Below are positions 16,501-25,101 of a stretch of 64,000 bases of DNA, piece after piece; within the stretch, counting starts at the first letter, position 1, and each line of letters starts with the position of its first letter. The notes beneath the pieces are model-generated. The model saw nothing but the letters and a program-made list of their open reading frames with translations, was not told where the DNA came from and did not search any database. The translations under genes were made by a program, and so were the position numbers. The DNA is from 2-02-FULL-66-22 sp964576535 (GTDB taxonomy: Bacteria; Methylomirabilota; Methylomirabilia; Methylomirabilales; 2-02-FULL-66-22): assembly GCA_964576535.1 (NCBI GenBank), contig CAZNWB010000001.1, positions 68,782-132,781 on the forward strand, given 5' to 3'.

Positions 16501-17646
16501 TCAGGCCGCCGGAATCAGCGCCAAGACCTCACGGGCCGCCCGTTCCGCCGCTCCAGGGGTTCCCAGACGGCTGCCAACCTCGACCAGCTTGGCGCGCATC
16601 CACGCCTGGCGCTCGGGCGATCCCAGGATCTCCGAGGCCGTCGCCGCCAGATGCTCGGGGGTCGCCTGGAACTGGATCAGTTCCGGGACGATTTCCTCAC
16701 CCGCCACCAAATTGGGCAGGCCGATGAACCGGACCCGGACCAGGCAGCGCGCCAGCAGCCACGACAGCCAGCCCAGACGATATGTGATAATCATGGGAGT
16801 TCCCAGGATGGCCGCCTCCAGGGTCACCGTCCCCGAGACCGCCAGGAGGAGATCCGCCGCCCGCATCACCTCGGAAGTCCGTCCCTGCACCACCGTGACC
16901 GGCACGGGCGAGGACCGCACTGCCTCCCTCACCGATCCGTCATCCAGCGTCGGCGCGAGAGCCAGAACTCCCCGAAGGTCCGGCCGTCTGGCCGTGAGGC
17001 GCGCGGCCGTCTCCAACAGGAGAGGCAGGTGCCGCCGGATCTCCGCCTGCCGGCTCCCCGGGAGCAGGCCCAAGACCAGCGAGGCATCCGGCAGGCCCAG
17101 GGAGGCGCGGCACGCCTCGCGCGATGGCACCGCCGCGAGCACATCCAGAAGAGGATGGCCGACAAACGTCACGTCAACTCCCGCCTGCCGGTACAGGGGC
17201 TCCTCGAACGGGAACAGGACGAGCATCTTCCGCACCAGGCGCCGGATCGTGCGGATCCGCCCGCGCCGCCAGGCCCAGATCTGGGGGCTGATGAAGTAGC
17301 AGACCGGGATGCGCAGGTGATGGGCCGTGCGCGCCAGGAGGAGGTTGAAATCCGGAAAGTCAATGCAGATCAGCAGGGCTGGCCGGACAGCCCGGAGGCG
17401 CTTCCGCAAGAGGTGCAGGGCGGTCGAGAGCACCCGTCGCTTCTCCCACACCTCCGTGAGGCCCACGACGGCGGCCTGCCCCGCATCGGCGAGGAGGTGC
17501 ACCCCGGCCTCTCGCATGCGCGGGCCGCCCATGCCCTCCACAATCACGTGTGGCGCCAGTCGCCGGAGCGCCTCGACCAGCCGTCCCCCATGCAGATCCC
17601 CCGAGGCCTCGCCCGCCACGATCATGATCCGGGTCGCCGCGGGCAC
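16501..17646 (-). CDS. lpxB: Lipid-A-disaccharide synthase LpxB
   Basis: About 381 residues. RIMIVAGEASGDLHGGRLVEAL is the invariant LpxB N-terminus. PDFNLLLARTAHHLRIPVCYFISPQIWAWRRGRI and the donor-site block LAVSGTVTLEAAILGTPMIITYR follow. It condenses UDP-diacylglucosamine with lipid X. The GTG at 17646 gives a usual N-terminus; ATG 17625 is the alternative. Neither has a strong ribosome site, because a repeat island sits directly upstream. Confidence 0.95.
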   Translation of the reverse strand: MPAATRIMIVAGEASGDLHGGRLVEALRRLAPHVIVEGMGGPRMREAGVHLLADAGQAAVVGLTEVWEKRRVLSTALHLLRKRLRAVRPALLICIDFPDFNLLLARTAHHLRIPVCYFISPQIWAWRRGRIRTIRRLVRKMLVLFPFEEPLYRQAGVDVTFVGHPLLDVLAAVPSREACRASLGLPDASLVLGLLPGSRQAEIRRHLPLLLETAARLTARRPDLRGVLALAPTLDDGSVREAVRSSPVPVTVVQGRTSEVMRAADLLLAVSGTVTLEAAILGTPMIITYRLGWLSWLLARCLVRVRFIGLPNLVAGEEIVPELIQFQATPEHLAATASEILGSPERQAWMRAKLVEVGSRLGTPGAAERAAREVLALIPAA

Positions 17647-17656
17647 ACCGTGACCG

Positions 17657-17770
17657 GGTGGATTAGTGGACTGGTGAATCAGTGGATCCGTGTTCTGGCC
17701 CACCGTCCTCACGTCCCCCTACTCCACCAATTCACCGATCCACCCATGCACAAGCCCACCGATCCACTCT
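17657..17770. repeat. Period-8 palindromic island (GTGGATNN / NNATCCAC) upstream of lpxB
   Basis: The left arm reads GTGGATTA, GTGGACTG, GTGAATCA, GTGGATCC from 17658. The right arm reads CAATTCAC, CGATCCAC, CCATGCAC, AAGCCCAC, CGATCCAC to 17767. Both arms keep an exact 8-bp step. Confidence 0.8.
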
Positions 17771-17775
17771 GCTGT

Positions 17776-18714
17776 TCAGAGGCGCTCAATGATCCGCGTG
17801 GCAACGGCGACGGCCTCGCGTCCCGCCTCTCCCGCGACCATGGGTGGACGGCGAGTCCGCACGCTGTCCACGAAATCGATGAGCTCCTGCCGCAGCGGCT
17901 CGACCCGCGCCACCGGGATATCCACCCGGGCCAAGCGCGACCTCCCCGGGCCATCGCCGGGCGTCTGCCGGTATAGGTGCAGCTCCTGGGCGGCATAGTC
18001 CAGGACGAAGGAGGTGTCCCGCTGGAAGACGCGGATTTTCCGCAAGCGCTCGCCGCTGACCCGGCTCGCGGTCAGGTTCGCCACGCAGCCCGAGGCGAAT
18101 TCGATCCGGGCGTTGGCGATATCCACCTGATCGGAGACCACCGGAACACCCACGGCACTGACCGCCGTGACCGGTGACTTGACCAGGGTCAGGACGATGT
18201 CAATGTCATGGATCATGAGGTCCAGAACCACATCCACATCGGTGCCCCGCCCCGGGAACGGGCCCATCCGATGGACCTCGATAAAGCCGGGATCCTGAAC
18301 CTCCCTCTCCAGGGCTTGCACGGCGCCGTTGTACCGCTCGCTGTGACCCACCTGGAGAATGCGGCCATTCGTCGCGGCGGTGGCGACCAGATCGTCCGCC
18401 TCGGCCAGCGTCCGGGTCATGGGCTTCTCCACCAGGACGTCGCACCCCGCTCGGAGGAAGTCCCGAGCGATCCCGTGGTGGTCCACCGTGGGCACGGCTA
18501 CGCTGACGGCATCGACCTTGCCCAGCAGGTCGCGATAGTCCGCCAGCGCCCGGACCCGGAGCGTGCCGCCGACCTGGCGCCGAGGCCCCTCCGCGATGTC
18601 CACCACCGCGACGAGTTCGACCCCCGGCAGCTCCGTGTAGATCCGCGCGTGATGCTGCCCGAGGTGACCCACCCCGACTACCGCTACCTTGACCTTTTGC
18701 TCACCCGCGTCCAT
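17776..18714 (-). CDS. Gfo/Idh/MocA-family oxidoreductase in the lipid A cluster
   Basis: 312 residues. KVAVVGVGHLGQHHARIY is the NAD(P)-binding fold and DVLVEKPMTRTLAEAD holds the family EKP motif with the catalytic Lys. VDVVLDLMIHDIDIVLTL matches the DxxxHDxD-type active-site region. It sits between lpxI and lpxB. GnnA, an oxidoreductase of this family, makes UDP-GlcNAc3N for amide-linked lipid A in some bacteria; a related role is possible, but the GnnB aminotransferase partner is not in the window. Confidence 0.87.
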   Translation of the reverse strand: MDAGEQKVKVAVVGVGHLGQHHARIYTELPGVELVAVVDIAEGPRRQVGGTLRVRALADYRDLLGKVDAVSVAVPTVDHHGIARDFLRAGCDVLVEKPMTRTLAEADDLVATAATNGRILQVGHSERYNGAVQALEREVQDPGFIEVHRMGPFPGRGTDVDVVLDLMIHDIDIVLTLVKSPVTAVSAVGVPVVSDQVDIANARIEFASGCVANLTASRVSGERLRKIRVFQRDTSFVLDYAAQELHLYRQTPGDGPGRSRLARVDIPVARVEPLRQELIDFVDSVRTRRPPMVAGEAGREAVAVATRIIERL

Positions 18715-18725
18715 GGCGTCTCATA

Positions 18726-18820
18726 AGAGCGTTCGACGGTTCGGTCGTTCGGTGGTTCGGTTGTACCGCAGCACTCAGGGAACCACCGAACTGCCGACCC
18801 ACCGAACAGCCGAACGCTCT
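18726..18820. repeat. Period-8 palindromic island, family A, between MocA-like gene and lpxI
   Basis: The ends are an exact inverted repeat, AGAGCGTTCG (18726) and CGAACGCTCT (to 18820). Inside, four GTTCGNNN units face units of ACCGAAC type. Confidence 0.85.
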
Positions 18821-18826
18821 TGGCGT

Positions 18827-19627
18827 TTAGCCGGCCACCACTGCCAGATCCAGTTCGTCCGCACCGGCTACGAACCGATCCCGATCCAGGAGCAGGGTGC
18901 GGCCCGCATCCAGCGCCAGGGCCGTGGCACTGGCATCCCGCAGGGCGGAGAGCGTCTCCGGTCCAACGGTGGGAAGGTCAAAGCGAAGGTCCTGATCGGG
19001 CCGGCTCACCTTGACGATGACCACCCCGCCGCGGCCCAGCTCCCCACCCCGCCGGATGGCGGCGTCCGTTCCCTCGACTGATTCCACGGCCAAGACGGTT
19101 CCGTGCTTCAGCACCACGGTCTGCCCGATTCGGAGCGCCGCAATCTGTCGCGCGATCTCCCGGCCGAGCACGATGTCCTGCTGCTCCCGGGCCGTCGGGC
19201 CCCGCCGGGTGAGCTGTCCGGCCGGGACCAGGAGCGGGCCCAGGAACCGGGGAGTCTCCAGGACCCGGATCCCCTCGGCGGCCAGGGCCTCCACGAGGGC
19301 CTCCAGCAGGCTGTCCCCGCGCAGGTCCCGGGCTCGGAGCAGGACCTTGGCCCCCAGCAGGTCCGGACGCGCCCGGGAAAAGAGGCGGGTAATCTCCACC
19401 TTCCCCAGCAGGACGACCTCGGTCACCCGCTCGTCGCGAAGGTGACGGATCACAGCCCCGAGTTGGGCGACGCGGACCCAGTGGATGGCGTCCACCTGCT
19501 CGGCCAGCCGGGGATCGGTCTCCTCTCGGACGGCCACCGCCACCACACGCAGACCCTGGGCGCGCGCTTCGGCCGCCGCGACGAAGGGCAGCCGCCCGCT
19601 CCCCGCGATGATCCCCAGCGTCTCCAT
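18827..19627 (-). CDS. lpxI: UDP-2,3-diacylglucosamine pyrophosphatase LpxI (DUF1009)
   Basis: 266 residues. GIIAGSGRLPFVAAAEARAQGL is the LpxI N-terminus; VLKHGTVLAVESVEGTDAAIRRGG holds the conserved ExxEGTD motif, and VSRPDQDLRFDLPTVGPETL closes the family signature. LpxI cleaves UDP-2,3-diacylglucosamine to lipid X and UMP. It is the non-homologous replacement of E. coli LpxH, used in alphaproteobacteria and many other diderms. It directly follows lpxA in the transcript. Confidence 0.94.
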   Translation of the reverse strand: METLGIIAGSGRLPFVAAAEARAQGLRVVAVAVREETDPRLAEQVDAIHWVRVAQLGAVIRHLRDERVTEVVLLGKVEITRLFSRARPDLLGAKVLLRARDLRGDSLLEALVEALAAEGIRVLETPRFLGPLLVPAGQLTRRGPTAREQQDIVLGREIARQIAALRIGQTVVLKHGTVLAVESVEGTDAAIRRGGELGRGGVVIVKVSRPDQDLRFDLPTVGPETLSALRDASATALALDAGRTLLLDRDRFVAGADELDLAVVAG

Positions 19628-19633
19628 CCGTGA

Positions 19634-20410
19634 CTACTTGCTGATCCCGCGCTGGGACCGCTTGATGAAGTCGATGAAGTGCTGCACGGCGGGGGATCCG
19701 CTGATCTCCTGCTCCAGCTTTTCCAGCGCCTGGGAGGTGTTGAGGCCGGAGGCGTAGACGATCCGGTAGGCCTGCTTCAGGGCACGGATCTCCTCGGTCG
19801 AGAAGCCGTCACGCCGCAGCCCCACCACGTTGAGGCCAAAGGGCTTGGCCCGGTTTCCCTGGGCCTTGAGGTAGGGCGGGATGTCCTGCCCCACGCCGGA
19901 GCACGCGCCCAGGAAGGCGTACTCGCCGATCCGCACGAACTGGTGGATGCCGGTCATGCCCCCGATCACGGCGCAGCGCCCGATCTCGATATGGCCGGAC
20001 AAGGCAGCCTGGTTGGCAATGATGACGCGTTCCCCCAACTGACAGTCGTGGGCCACGTGGACGTACGCCATGATGAAGCAGTCCGGACCGACGGTCGTCA
20101 CCCCCGAGCCCCCCGTGCTGGCGCGGTGGATCGAGGCGAACTCCCGCACGAGGGTCCGGTCCCCGATAACGACCCGGGTGGGTTCCCCGCGGTATTTCAC
20201 GTCCTGGGGCGGCGACCCGATGATGGCGTGGGGGCCGATGCGGCACTCGGCCCCGATCTCTGTCCAGCCCTCCAGGACCGTGTGGCTGGCGATGATGGAC
20301 CGGGGTCCCACTCGAACATGGGGGCCGATCACGACATATGGGCCGATCTGGACGCCCTCCTGCAGTTCTGCACCCGGATCGACGACCGCGGTGGGGTGGA
20401 CGGTAACCAT
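19634..20410 (-). CDS. lpxA: Acyl-[ACP]--UDP-N-acetylglucosamine O-acyltransferase LpxA
   Basis: 258 residues. The left-handed beta-helix is visible as hexapeptide repeats (AVVDPGAELQEGVQIGPYVV). VAHDCQLG at about residue 120 contains the catalytic His, and QFVRIGEYAFLGACSGVGQDIPPY is the conserved late block. It starts lipid A synthesis by acylating UDP-GlcNAc. It follows fabZ with a 9-bp gap, the arrangement of the classical lpxD-fabZ-lpxA cluster. Confidence 0.96.
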   Translation of the reverse strand: MVTVHPTAVVDPGAELQEGVQIGPYVVIGPHVRVGPRSIIASHTVLEGWTEIGAECRIGPHAIIGSPPQDVKYRGEPTRVVIGDRTLVREFASIHRASTGGSGVTTVGPDCFIMAYVHVAHDCQLGERVIIANQAALSGHIEIGRCAVIGGMTGIHQFVRIGEYAFLGACSGVGQDIPPYLKAQGNRAKPFGLNVVGLRRDGFSTEEIRALKQAYRIVYASGLNTSQALEKLEQEISGSPAVQHFIDFIKRSQRGISK

Positions 20411-20419
20411 GCGACCCTC

Positions 20420-20890
20420 CTACACGGTGAGGGGCATGTCGACCGGCTGGGAGGGATCGCGATCGACCACGATGGAACTCATCTCCGCCTCTGCCACGAG
20501 CTTGCCTTCCACGTAGGCGGCGCCCTTAAACCGGCACATCTGGCGGCGGAGCTGGAGGATCTTCACCTCAAATCGGATCTGATCCCCGGGGACCACGGGG
20601 CGCCGGAACCGGGCCCAGTCAATCCCGGTGAAGTAAATGACTTTCTTCTCGGCCCGCGCGTCCAGGCTGCGCATCAAGAGCACTCCGCCGACCTGGGCCA
20701 TACCCTCGAGGATGAGGACGCCCGGCATGATGGGGTGGCCGGGGAAGTGGCCGGGGAGGAATGGCTCATTTATGGTGACATTCTTGATCCCGACCACCCG
20801 CTTGCCCAACTCCAGCTCCAGGATGCGGTCCACCAGGAGGAAGGGATAGCGATGCGGCAGGATCTCTTCGATCTCCTTGGGTCCGAACAT
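20420..20890 (-). CDS. fabZ: (3R)-hydroxyacyl-ACP dehydratase FabZ
   Basis: 156 residues, the normal hot-dog-fold size. ILPHRYPFLLVDRI begins the fold, FLPGHFPGHPIMPGV carries the catalytic His (about residue 48), and LEGMAQVGG the Glu (about 62). FabZ removes water from 3-hydroxyacyl-ACP, competing with LpxA and LpxD for the same substrate, which fits its place between them. The ATG at 20890 gives the normal FabZ length; an upstream in-frame ATG would run into lpxD. Confidence 0.96.
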   Translation of the reverse strand: MFGPKEIEEILPHRYPFLLVDRILELELGKRVVGIKNVTINEPFLPGHFPGHPIMPGVLILEGMAQVGGVLLMRSLDARAEKKVIYFTGIDWARFRRPVVPGDQIRFEVKILQLRRQMCRFKGAAYVEGKLVAEAEMSSIVVDRDPSQPVDMPLTV

Positions 20891-20909
20891 TGCCAATCCT
20901 CCCCTCCCC

Positions 20910-21935
20910 CTACTTGCCCAGGCGGGCTTCCAGGCCCGCCAGCCGTTCCTCCAGGGCACGCAGGGCCTTGCGCAACTCCGGCAGCCGGGCCACGGCCGCC
21001 AGTTGCCGCTTGAACTCGGTATGCGGCACGGCCGGCGCGCCGAGGACAGCGGACCGGGGCGGGACGTCCTTTGTCACCCCCGCCTGGGCCCCCACGATGA
21101 CGTCATCGCCGATCTCCACGTGGTCCACGACGCCGGCCTGTCCCGCCAGCGTGACGCGGGATCCGATGCGCACACTCCCCGAGATGCCCACCTGGGCGAC
21201 GATCACGGTATCCGACCCGATGCGGACGTTGTGCCCGATCTGCACCAGATTGTCAATCTTTGAGCCCTGGCCGATGCGTGTCTCGTCCAAGGTCGCCCGG
21301 TCAATACACACGTTCGCCCCGATCTCCACATCGTCCTCGATCACCACCCGCCCCACCTGGGGGATCTTCACGTAGCGATGACCATCCCGGCCATACCCGA
21401 AGCCGTCGGCCCCGATGACCGTCCCACTGTGAACGATGACCCGGTCCCCCAGGACAACGTCATCCCGCAGGGTGACGTTGGGGAAAATCCGACACCCCTG
21501 GCCGATGTGCACCCGAGCACCGACGGCCACCTGGGCCTCCAGGATCGTGCCCGCCCCGACCTTTGCGCCCGGACCCAGGACGCACAGCGGTCCCACGCAG
21601 GCGTCGGGGGCAACCCGCACATCGGGTGCCACCACCGCGGTGGGATGGATGCCAGGAGCCGGAGGGGCTGCGGGATGAAAGAGGGTCAGGGCACGGGCCA
21701 GGGCAAGATACAGGTTGCGGGTCCGGAGGGAGGGACGATCCACCGGCGGCCATCCCTCGTCCAGGATCACGGCGCCCACCGCCGATTCCCGCAGGCGGGA
21801 GATATGCGCCTTTCGGGCGATGAAGCTCAGGTGGTGCGGGCCGGCCTCCTCGAGGCTGCGCACGGCCACGACCTCGAGCCCGCCGTCGCCTTCCAGCCGG
21901 CACCCCAACCGCTCCGCCACCTCTCCCAGTCGCAC
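20910..21935 (-). CDS. lpxD: UDP-3-O-(3-hydroxyacyl)glucosamine N-acyltransferase LpxD
   Basis: 341 residues. It has an N-terminal uridine-binding domain, then hexapeptide repeats (VAPDVRVAPDACVGPLCVLG) forming a beta-helix. GADGFGYGRDGHRYVKIPQVGRV with the catalytic His segment and GQAGVVDHVEIGDDVIVGAQAGV identify LpxD. It adds the second hydroxyacyl chain. The C-terminus (ELRKALRALEERLAGLEARLG) is the usual coiled-coil tail. Confidence 0.96.
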   Translation of the reverse strand: MRLGEVAERLGCRLEGDGGLEVVAVRSLEEAGPHHLSFIARKAHISRLRESAVGAVILDEGWPPVDRPSLRTRNLYLALARALTLFHPAAPPAPGIHPTAVVAPDVRVAPDACVGPLCVLGPGAKVGAGTILEAQVAVGARVHIGQGCRIFPNVTLRDDVVLGDRVIVHSGTVIGADGFGYGRDGHRYVKIPQVGRVVIEDDVEIGANVCIDRATLDETRIGQGSKIDNLVQIGHNVRIGSDTVIVAQVGISGSVRIGSRVTLAGQAGVVDHVEIGDDVIVGAQAGVTKDVPPRSAVLGAPAVPHTEFKRQLAAVARLPELRKALRALEERLAGLEARLGK

Positions 21936-21947
21936 TCCACCTCCGCG

Positions 21948-22010
21948 TCAGCGCTCGGCCATCCGTGGCCAGCCTTCAGCTTGCGGCTGAAAGCTGATGA
22001 CTGACAGCTT
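21948..22010. repeat. Short period-7 island, family B (NNGCTGA), between lpxD and skp
   Basis: GCGGCTGA-AAGCTGA-TGACTGA-CAGCT units (21983-22008) face CAGCCTTCAGCT (21969-21980). Confidence 0.6.
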
Positions 22011-22013
22011 CCG

Positions 22014-22550
22014 TTACTTCTGCTTCGCGTCGTACCGCTTGATGACCTCGGGCGTGATGTCCACGGCCGGGGCGGTGTAGACCAGGGTGCTGCGCTCCAG
22101 AATGAGGGTGAACCCCTGGTCCTTGCCGTACTCCTGGATCACGCCGAAGATCTCTCGCGTGATCTCCACTTCCGCCTCGCGGACCCGTTTGTCGAAATCG
22201 CGGTTGGCATCCTCGGCCAGGCGGCGGACGTCCCGCACCCCTCGCTGGAGCCCTTCGGACCGTTCTCGCTTGGCCTGTTCGCTGAGGAGCGGGGCCTGCT
22301 TGTCCAGCTCCGCCTGGAGCTTCATCACCTCTTGCTGCCGGGCATCCAGCTCGCGCTGCCGGGCCGCCCGTTCCTGGTCCAGCTTCTGCTTCATGGCGCT
22401 GCCCTTCTGGGACTGGTTCAGCACCTGCTGGACGTCCACGACGCCGATTCGCATCCCCGCCTGCGCCGCCCAGACCGGCCCCGCCAGTCCCAGCACGAGA
22501 CACCCGGCCACCACCATCGGTATCCACCGAGATTGCTGCACGCCACCCAT
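22014..22550 (-). CDS. skp: OmpH/Skp-family periplasmic chaperone
   Basis: 178 residues. A signal peptide (WIPMVVAGCLVLGLAGPVWA) is followed by MRIGVVDVQQVLNQSQKGSAMKQ, the Skp/OmpH start, and then a long charged coiled coil (residues ~50-130). It ends with a short strand region (FTLILERSTLVYTAPAVDIT). Skp holds unfolded outer-membrane proteins on the way to BamA. The ATG at 22550 lies behind GGAGGTGAG. The order bamA-skp-lpxD-fabZ-lpxA is the well-known envelope cluster. Confidence 0.93.
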   Translation of the reverse strand: MGGVQQSRWIPMVVAGCLVLGLAGPVWAAQAGMRIGVVDVQQVLNQSQKGSAMKQKLDQERAARQRELDARQQEVMKLQAELDKQAPLLSEQAKRERSEGLQRGVRDVRRLAEDANRDFDKRVREAEVEITREIFGVIQEYGKDQGFTLILERSTLVYTAPAVDITPEVIKRYDAKQK

Positions 22551-22659
22551 CACCCCACTCACCTCCACTGTCCTGTCCGGGGTATCCTGCCCGGAAGGAC
22601 CTCTCGCCTTGTGAATGTCGCCCACCGAAAGCCAGCCCCGGCCGCGGGCCGGATCGCCG

Positions 22660-24939
22660 CTAGAACGTCGTTCCGGTACTGAAGTAGAGCACCTGCCGCT
22701 TCTCGCCCGGCTGGGGATCCAGGGGGAATCCCCAGTCTAACCGGATCGCCCCGAGAGGAGAGGTGAACCGCAGGCCGACTCCCGCCCCGTACCTGACGTC
22801 CCACGTGAAGTTGCTGGGTTCAGCGAAGGCGTTGCCCATATCCAAGAAGACCGCCCCCCGCATCTTCAGGGGCTCGTAGAGCGGGAACAGGATCTCGCTG
22901 TTGATCCAGAAGGCCTTGTTGCCACCGACCTCACCCCCGGTAACCGGGCTCTTGGGGCTGATGGTGAAGTTCTTGAATCCCCGGATGGTATTCGCCCCGC
23001 CCAGAAAGTACCGCTTCTGCGTGGGCAAGGCGATAGTATCACCGAACGCCTCGCCATACGCGATATTCCCCCGGAGGTGTCCCACGAGTTTCCACCAGAG
23101 CGGCCAGTACTGGCCGAGCTCCAGGGTGGTGACGGTGTAGTTGCTGTCCGCGTCGAGGACGCCACCGGCGTACTGGAAGGAAGCCCGGGCGTGCAGGCCC
23201 CGGGTGGGTTCCGTGAGGGAGTCCCGCGTATCCCGCGCGAGGACGAATATCAGAGCACTCGTGTAGGTGACCCCCAACGCCGCCTGCAGTTGGATCAAGA
23301 GGGGCGCATTGGGCGCCAGATCGCTGATCTGGACCCGTTCGTACAGGTAGCTCGCCGTCCCGTACACCCTCTCGAAGAGATGGTGCCCGACCGTCAGGCC
23401 CACCCCCTGGCTCCCCTGGTTGAAGCCCTGATTCTGGTACTGCGTCTGCAGGCTGAAGAGGCGGGGCTCCACGAGGAAGTCCGTGTCCAGGAAATGGGGA
23501 TCGGTGTACACGCCGTTGAAACGACTGGCGTTCTGGCCGTACTGGCCGGCGATGATGAGTCGCTTCCCCAGGCCGAAGAGGTTGCCCTGGGAGATACTGG
23601 CGGCCGCGAGGAGGCCGTCCGCCGAGCTGTACCCCCCACCGATGGTGAACGCCCCGGTGGGCTTCTCCTTCACGTCCACCGTCAGGTCCACCTTCTCCTC
23701 GGCCGCAGCCCGCTTCGTGTCCAGCTTTACGTCCTCGAAGTAACCCAAATTCTGCAAATTGCGGCGGCTCTCCTGTAACAAGCGGCTGTTGAAGACATCG
23801 CCTTCGACCAGCAGGATCTCTCGCCGGAGCACCTTGTCCCGGGTCCGAACGTTCCCCGTGATCTCGATCCGGTGGATGAAGGCCTGCCGGCCTTCCGTGA
23901 TCTCCAGGGCCACGGTCACCGTGCTGTCGGCGCGCTGGATGTCGGTGACGGGGGCCACATCGGCGAAGAGGTAGCCCCGCTCGGCGTAGCGGTCGGTGAT
24001 GGCCACGACGTCGCCCTGCAGCGCTTCGCGACTGAAGATCCCGCCCGCACGGGTCCGGATCAGGCCCCGGATCTCCGGCTCCGAGAACAGGCTGTTCCCC
24101 TTGATAGTCAGGTCGCGGATCCGGTACTGGGGGCCCTCCTCTACCCGGATCAGGATCCGCAGCTTCTTCCGTTCGGTGTCGAGCTGGATCTCCGGCTCTT
24201 CCACCGCGATGTCCAGGAACCCGTTGTCCAGGTAGTAGGCCCGGATGCGATCCAGGTCGCGGGAGAGCTCCTCCCGCTTCAGGGTGCCGCCGAAGAAGAA
24301 CAGGTACAGCTCCGACGTCTGGAGCTTGCTCTTGATGTCCTTCTCCTTCAGCGCCCGGTTGCCGATGATCCGGATCTCGCTGACGTCAAACTTGTCCCCC
24401 TCCACGATGGTTAAGGTGACCCCCACTTCTTGCGGCGAGACCCGGTCCTCGCGCCCTTCCACCTGGACCTGGTAATAGCCCTCCTCCTCGTAAAACAGTC
24501 GGATCTTCTCGGCATTCTTGGCCAAGCCCCCGGGTGGGATGATCGCCCCCTCCGCCAGGTCGATCTTGCCCTTGATCTTATCCGTGGCCAGCTTCCGGTT
24601 CCCCTCAATCCGGATGCTCTGGATGCTGGGTTTCTCGTACAGGATGAAGGTGAGCTTCAGACCTCCCTCGAAGATGTCGGCCCGGATTTCGATGTCCTCG
24701 AAGTATCCGAGGCTGTAGAGCGCCTTGATGTCCTCGCGCACCACCTCCGGGAAGTACGGGTCCCCCACCCGGCTCTTCAGCTTGAAGCGGACAGTGGCCT
24801 CTTCGACTTTGCGGGCCCCGACGACGTCGATCTGGGTGACGAAGGGCTGGTCCTGCGCCCCGGCCCCCCTGGGTGGAGCGAGGATGAGGAGACAGGCGCA
24901 CACGAGGACGGGCAGCCGCACGCGGAGCAGCGACGTCAC
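22660..24939 (-). CDS. bamA: Outer membrane protein assembly factor BamA
   Basis: 759 residues. A signal peptide ends near GAGAQ (about residue 28), followed by POTRA domains to about 350 (QIDVVGARKVEEATVRFKLK, RIEITGNVRTRDKVLRREIL). The C-terminal barrel carries GGANTIRGFKNFT, the RGF motif of lid loop 6, and ends in a terminal Phe (YFSTGTTF), the usual beta-signal. BamA inserts beta-barrel proteins into the outer membrane. It is downstream of clpC and upstream of skp. Confidence 0.96.
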   Translation of the reverse strand: MTSLLRVRLPVLVCACLLILAPPRGAGAQDQPFVTQIDVVGARKVEEATVRFKLKSRVGDPYFPEVVREDIKALYSLGYFEDIEIRADIFEGGLKLTFILYEKPSIQSIRIEGNRKLATDKIKGKIDLAEGAIIPPGGLAKNAEKIRLFYEEEGYYQVQVEGREDRVSPQEVGVTLTIVEGDKFDVSEIRIIGNRALKEKDIKSKLQTSELYLFFFGGTLKREELSRDLDRIRAYYLDNGFLDIAVEEPEIQLDTERKKLRILIRVEEGPQYRIRDLTIKGNSLFSEPEIRGLIRTRAGGIFSREALQGDVVAITDRYAERGYLFADVAPVTDIQRADSTVTVALEITEGRQAFIHRIEITGNVRTRDKVLRREILLVEGDVFNSRLLQESRRNLQNLGYFEDVKLDTKRAAAEEKVDLTVDVKEKPTGAFTIGGGYSSADGLLAAASISQGNLFGLGKRLIIAGQYGQNASRFNGVYTDPHFLDTDFLVEPRLFSLQTQYQNQGFNQGSQGVGLTVGHHLFERVYGTASYLYERVQISDLAPNAPLLIQLQAALGVTYTSALIFVLARDTRDSLTEPTRGLHARASFQYAGGVLDADSNYTVTTLELGQYWPLWWKLVGHLRGNIAYGEAFGDTIALPTQKRYFLGGANTIRGFKNFTISPKSPVTGGEVGGNKAFWINSEILFPLYEPLKMRGAVFLDMGNAFAEPSNFTWDVRYGAGVGLRFTSPLGAIRLDWGFPLDPQPGEKRQVLYFSTGTTF

Positions 24940-25101
24940 AGGCTCTCGCCGAAGGGAACGACGGTCCTAGGCCGGAATCAGCCACCCGGCCCTGCGCTGA
25001 ACAACGCCGGCGGACCCTATCACCATCCCCCATCAATGCCAAGCACAAACTGTCCCGGCCGGACAATGCCTGGGTACGGCGCAGATGTCGGGAGAATGAG
25101 G

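Noticed and set aside
15715..17976. 753-codon plus-strand open frame across DUF374, lpxB and two repeat islands
   Set aside because: It runs through recognised genes and intergenic islands without any protein signature.
24940..25101. Promoter directly upstream of bamA
   Set aside because: A TTGGCA -35 candidate has only TAGGGT at 17 bp; too weak to annotate beside clearer examples.
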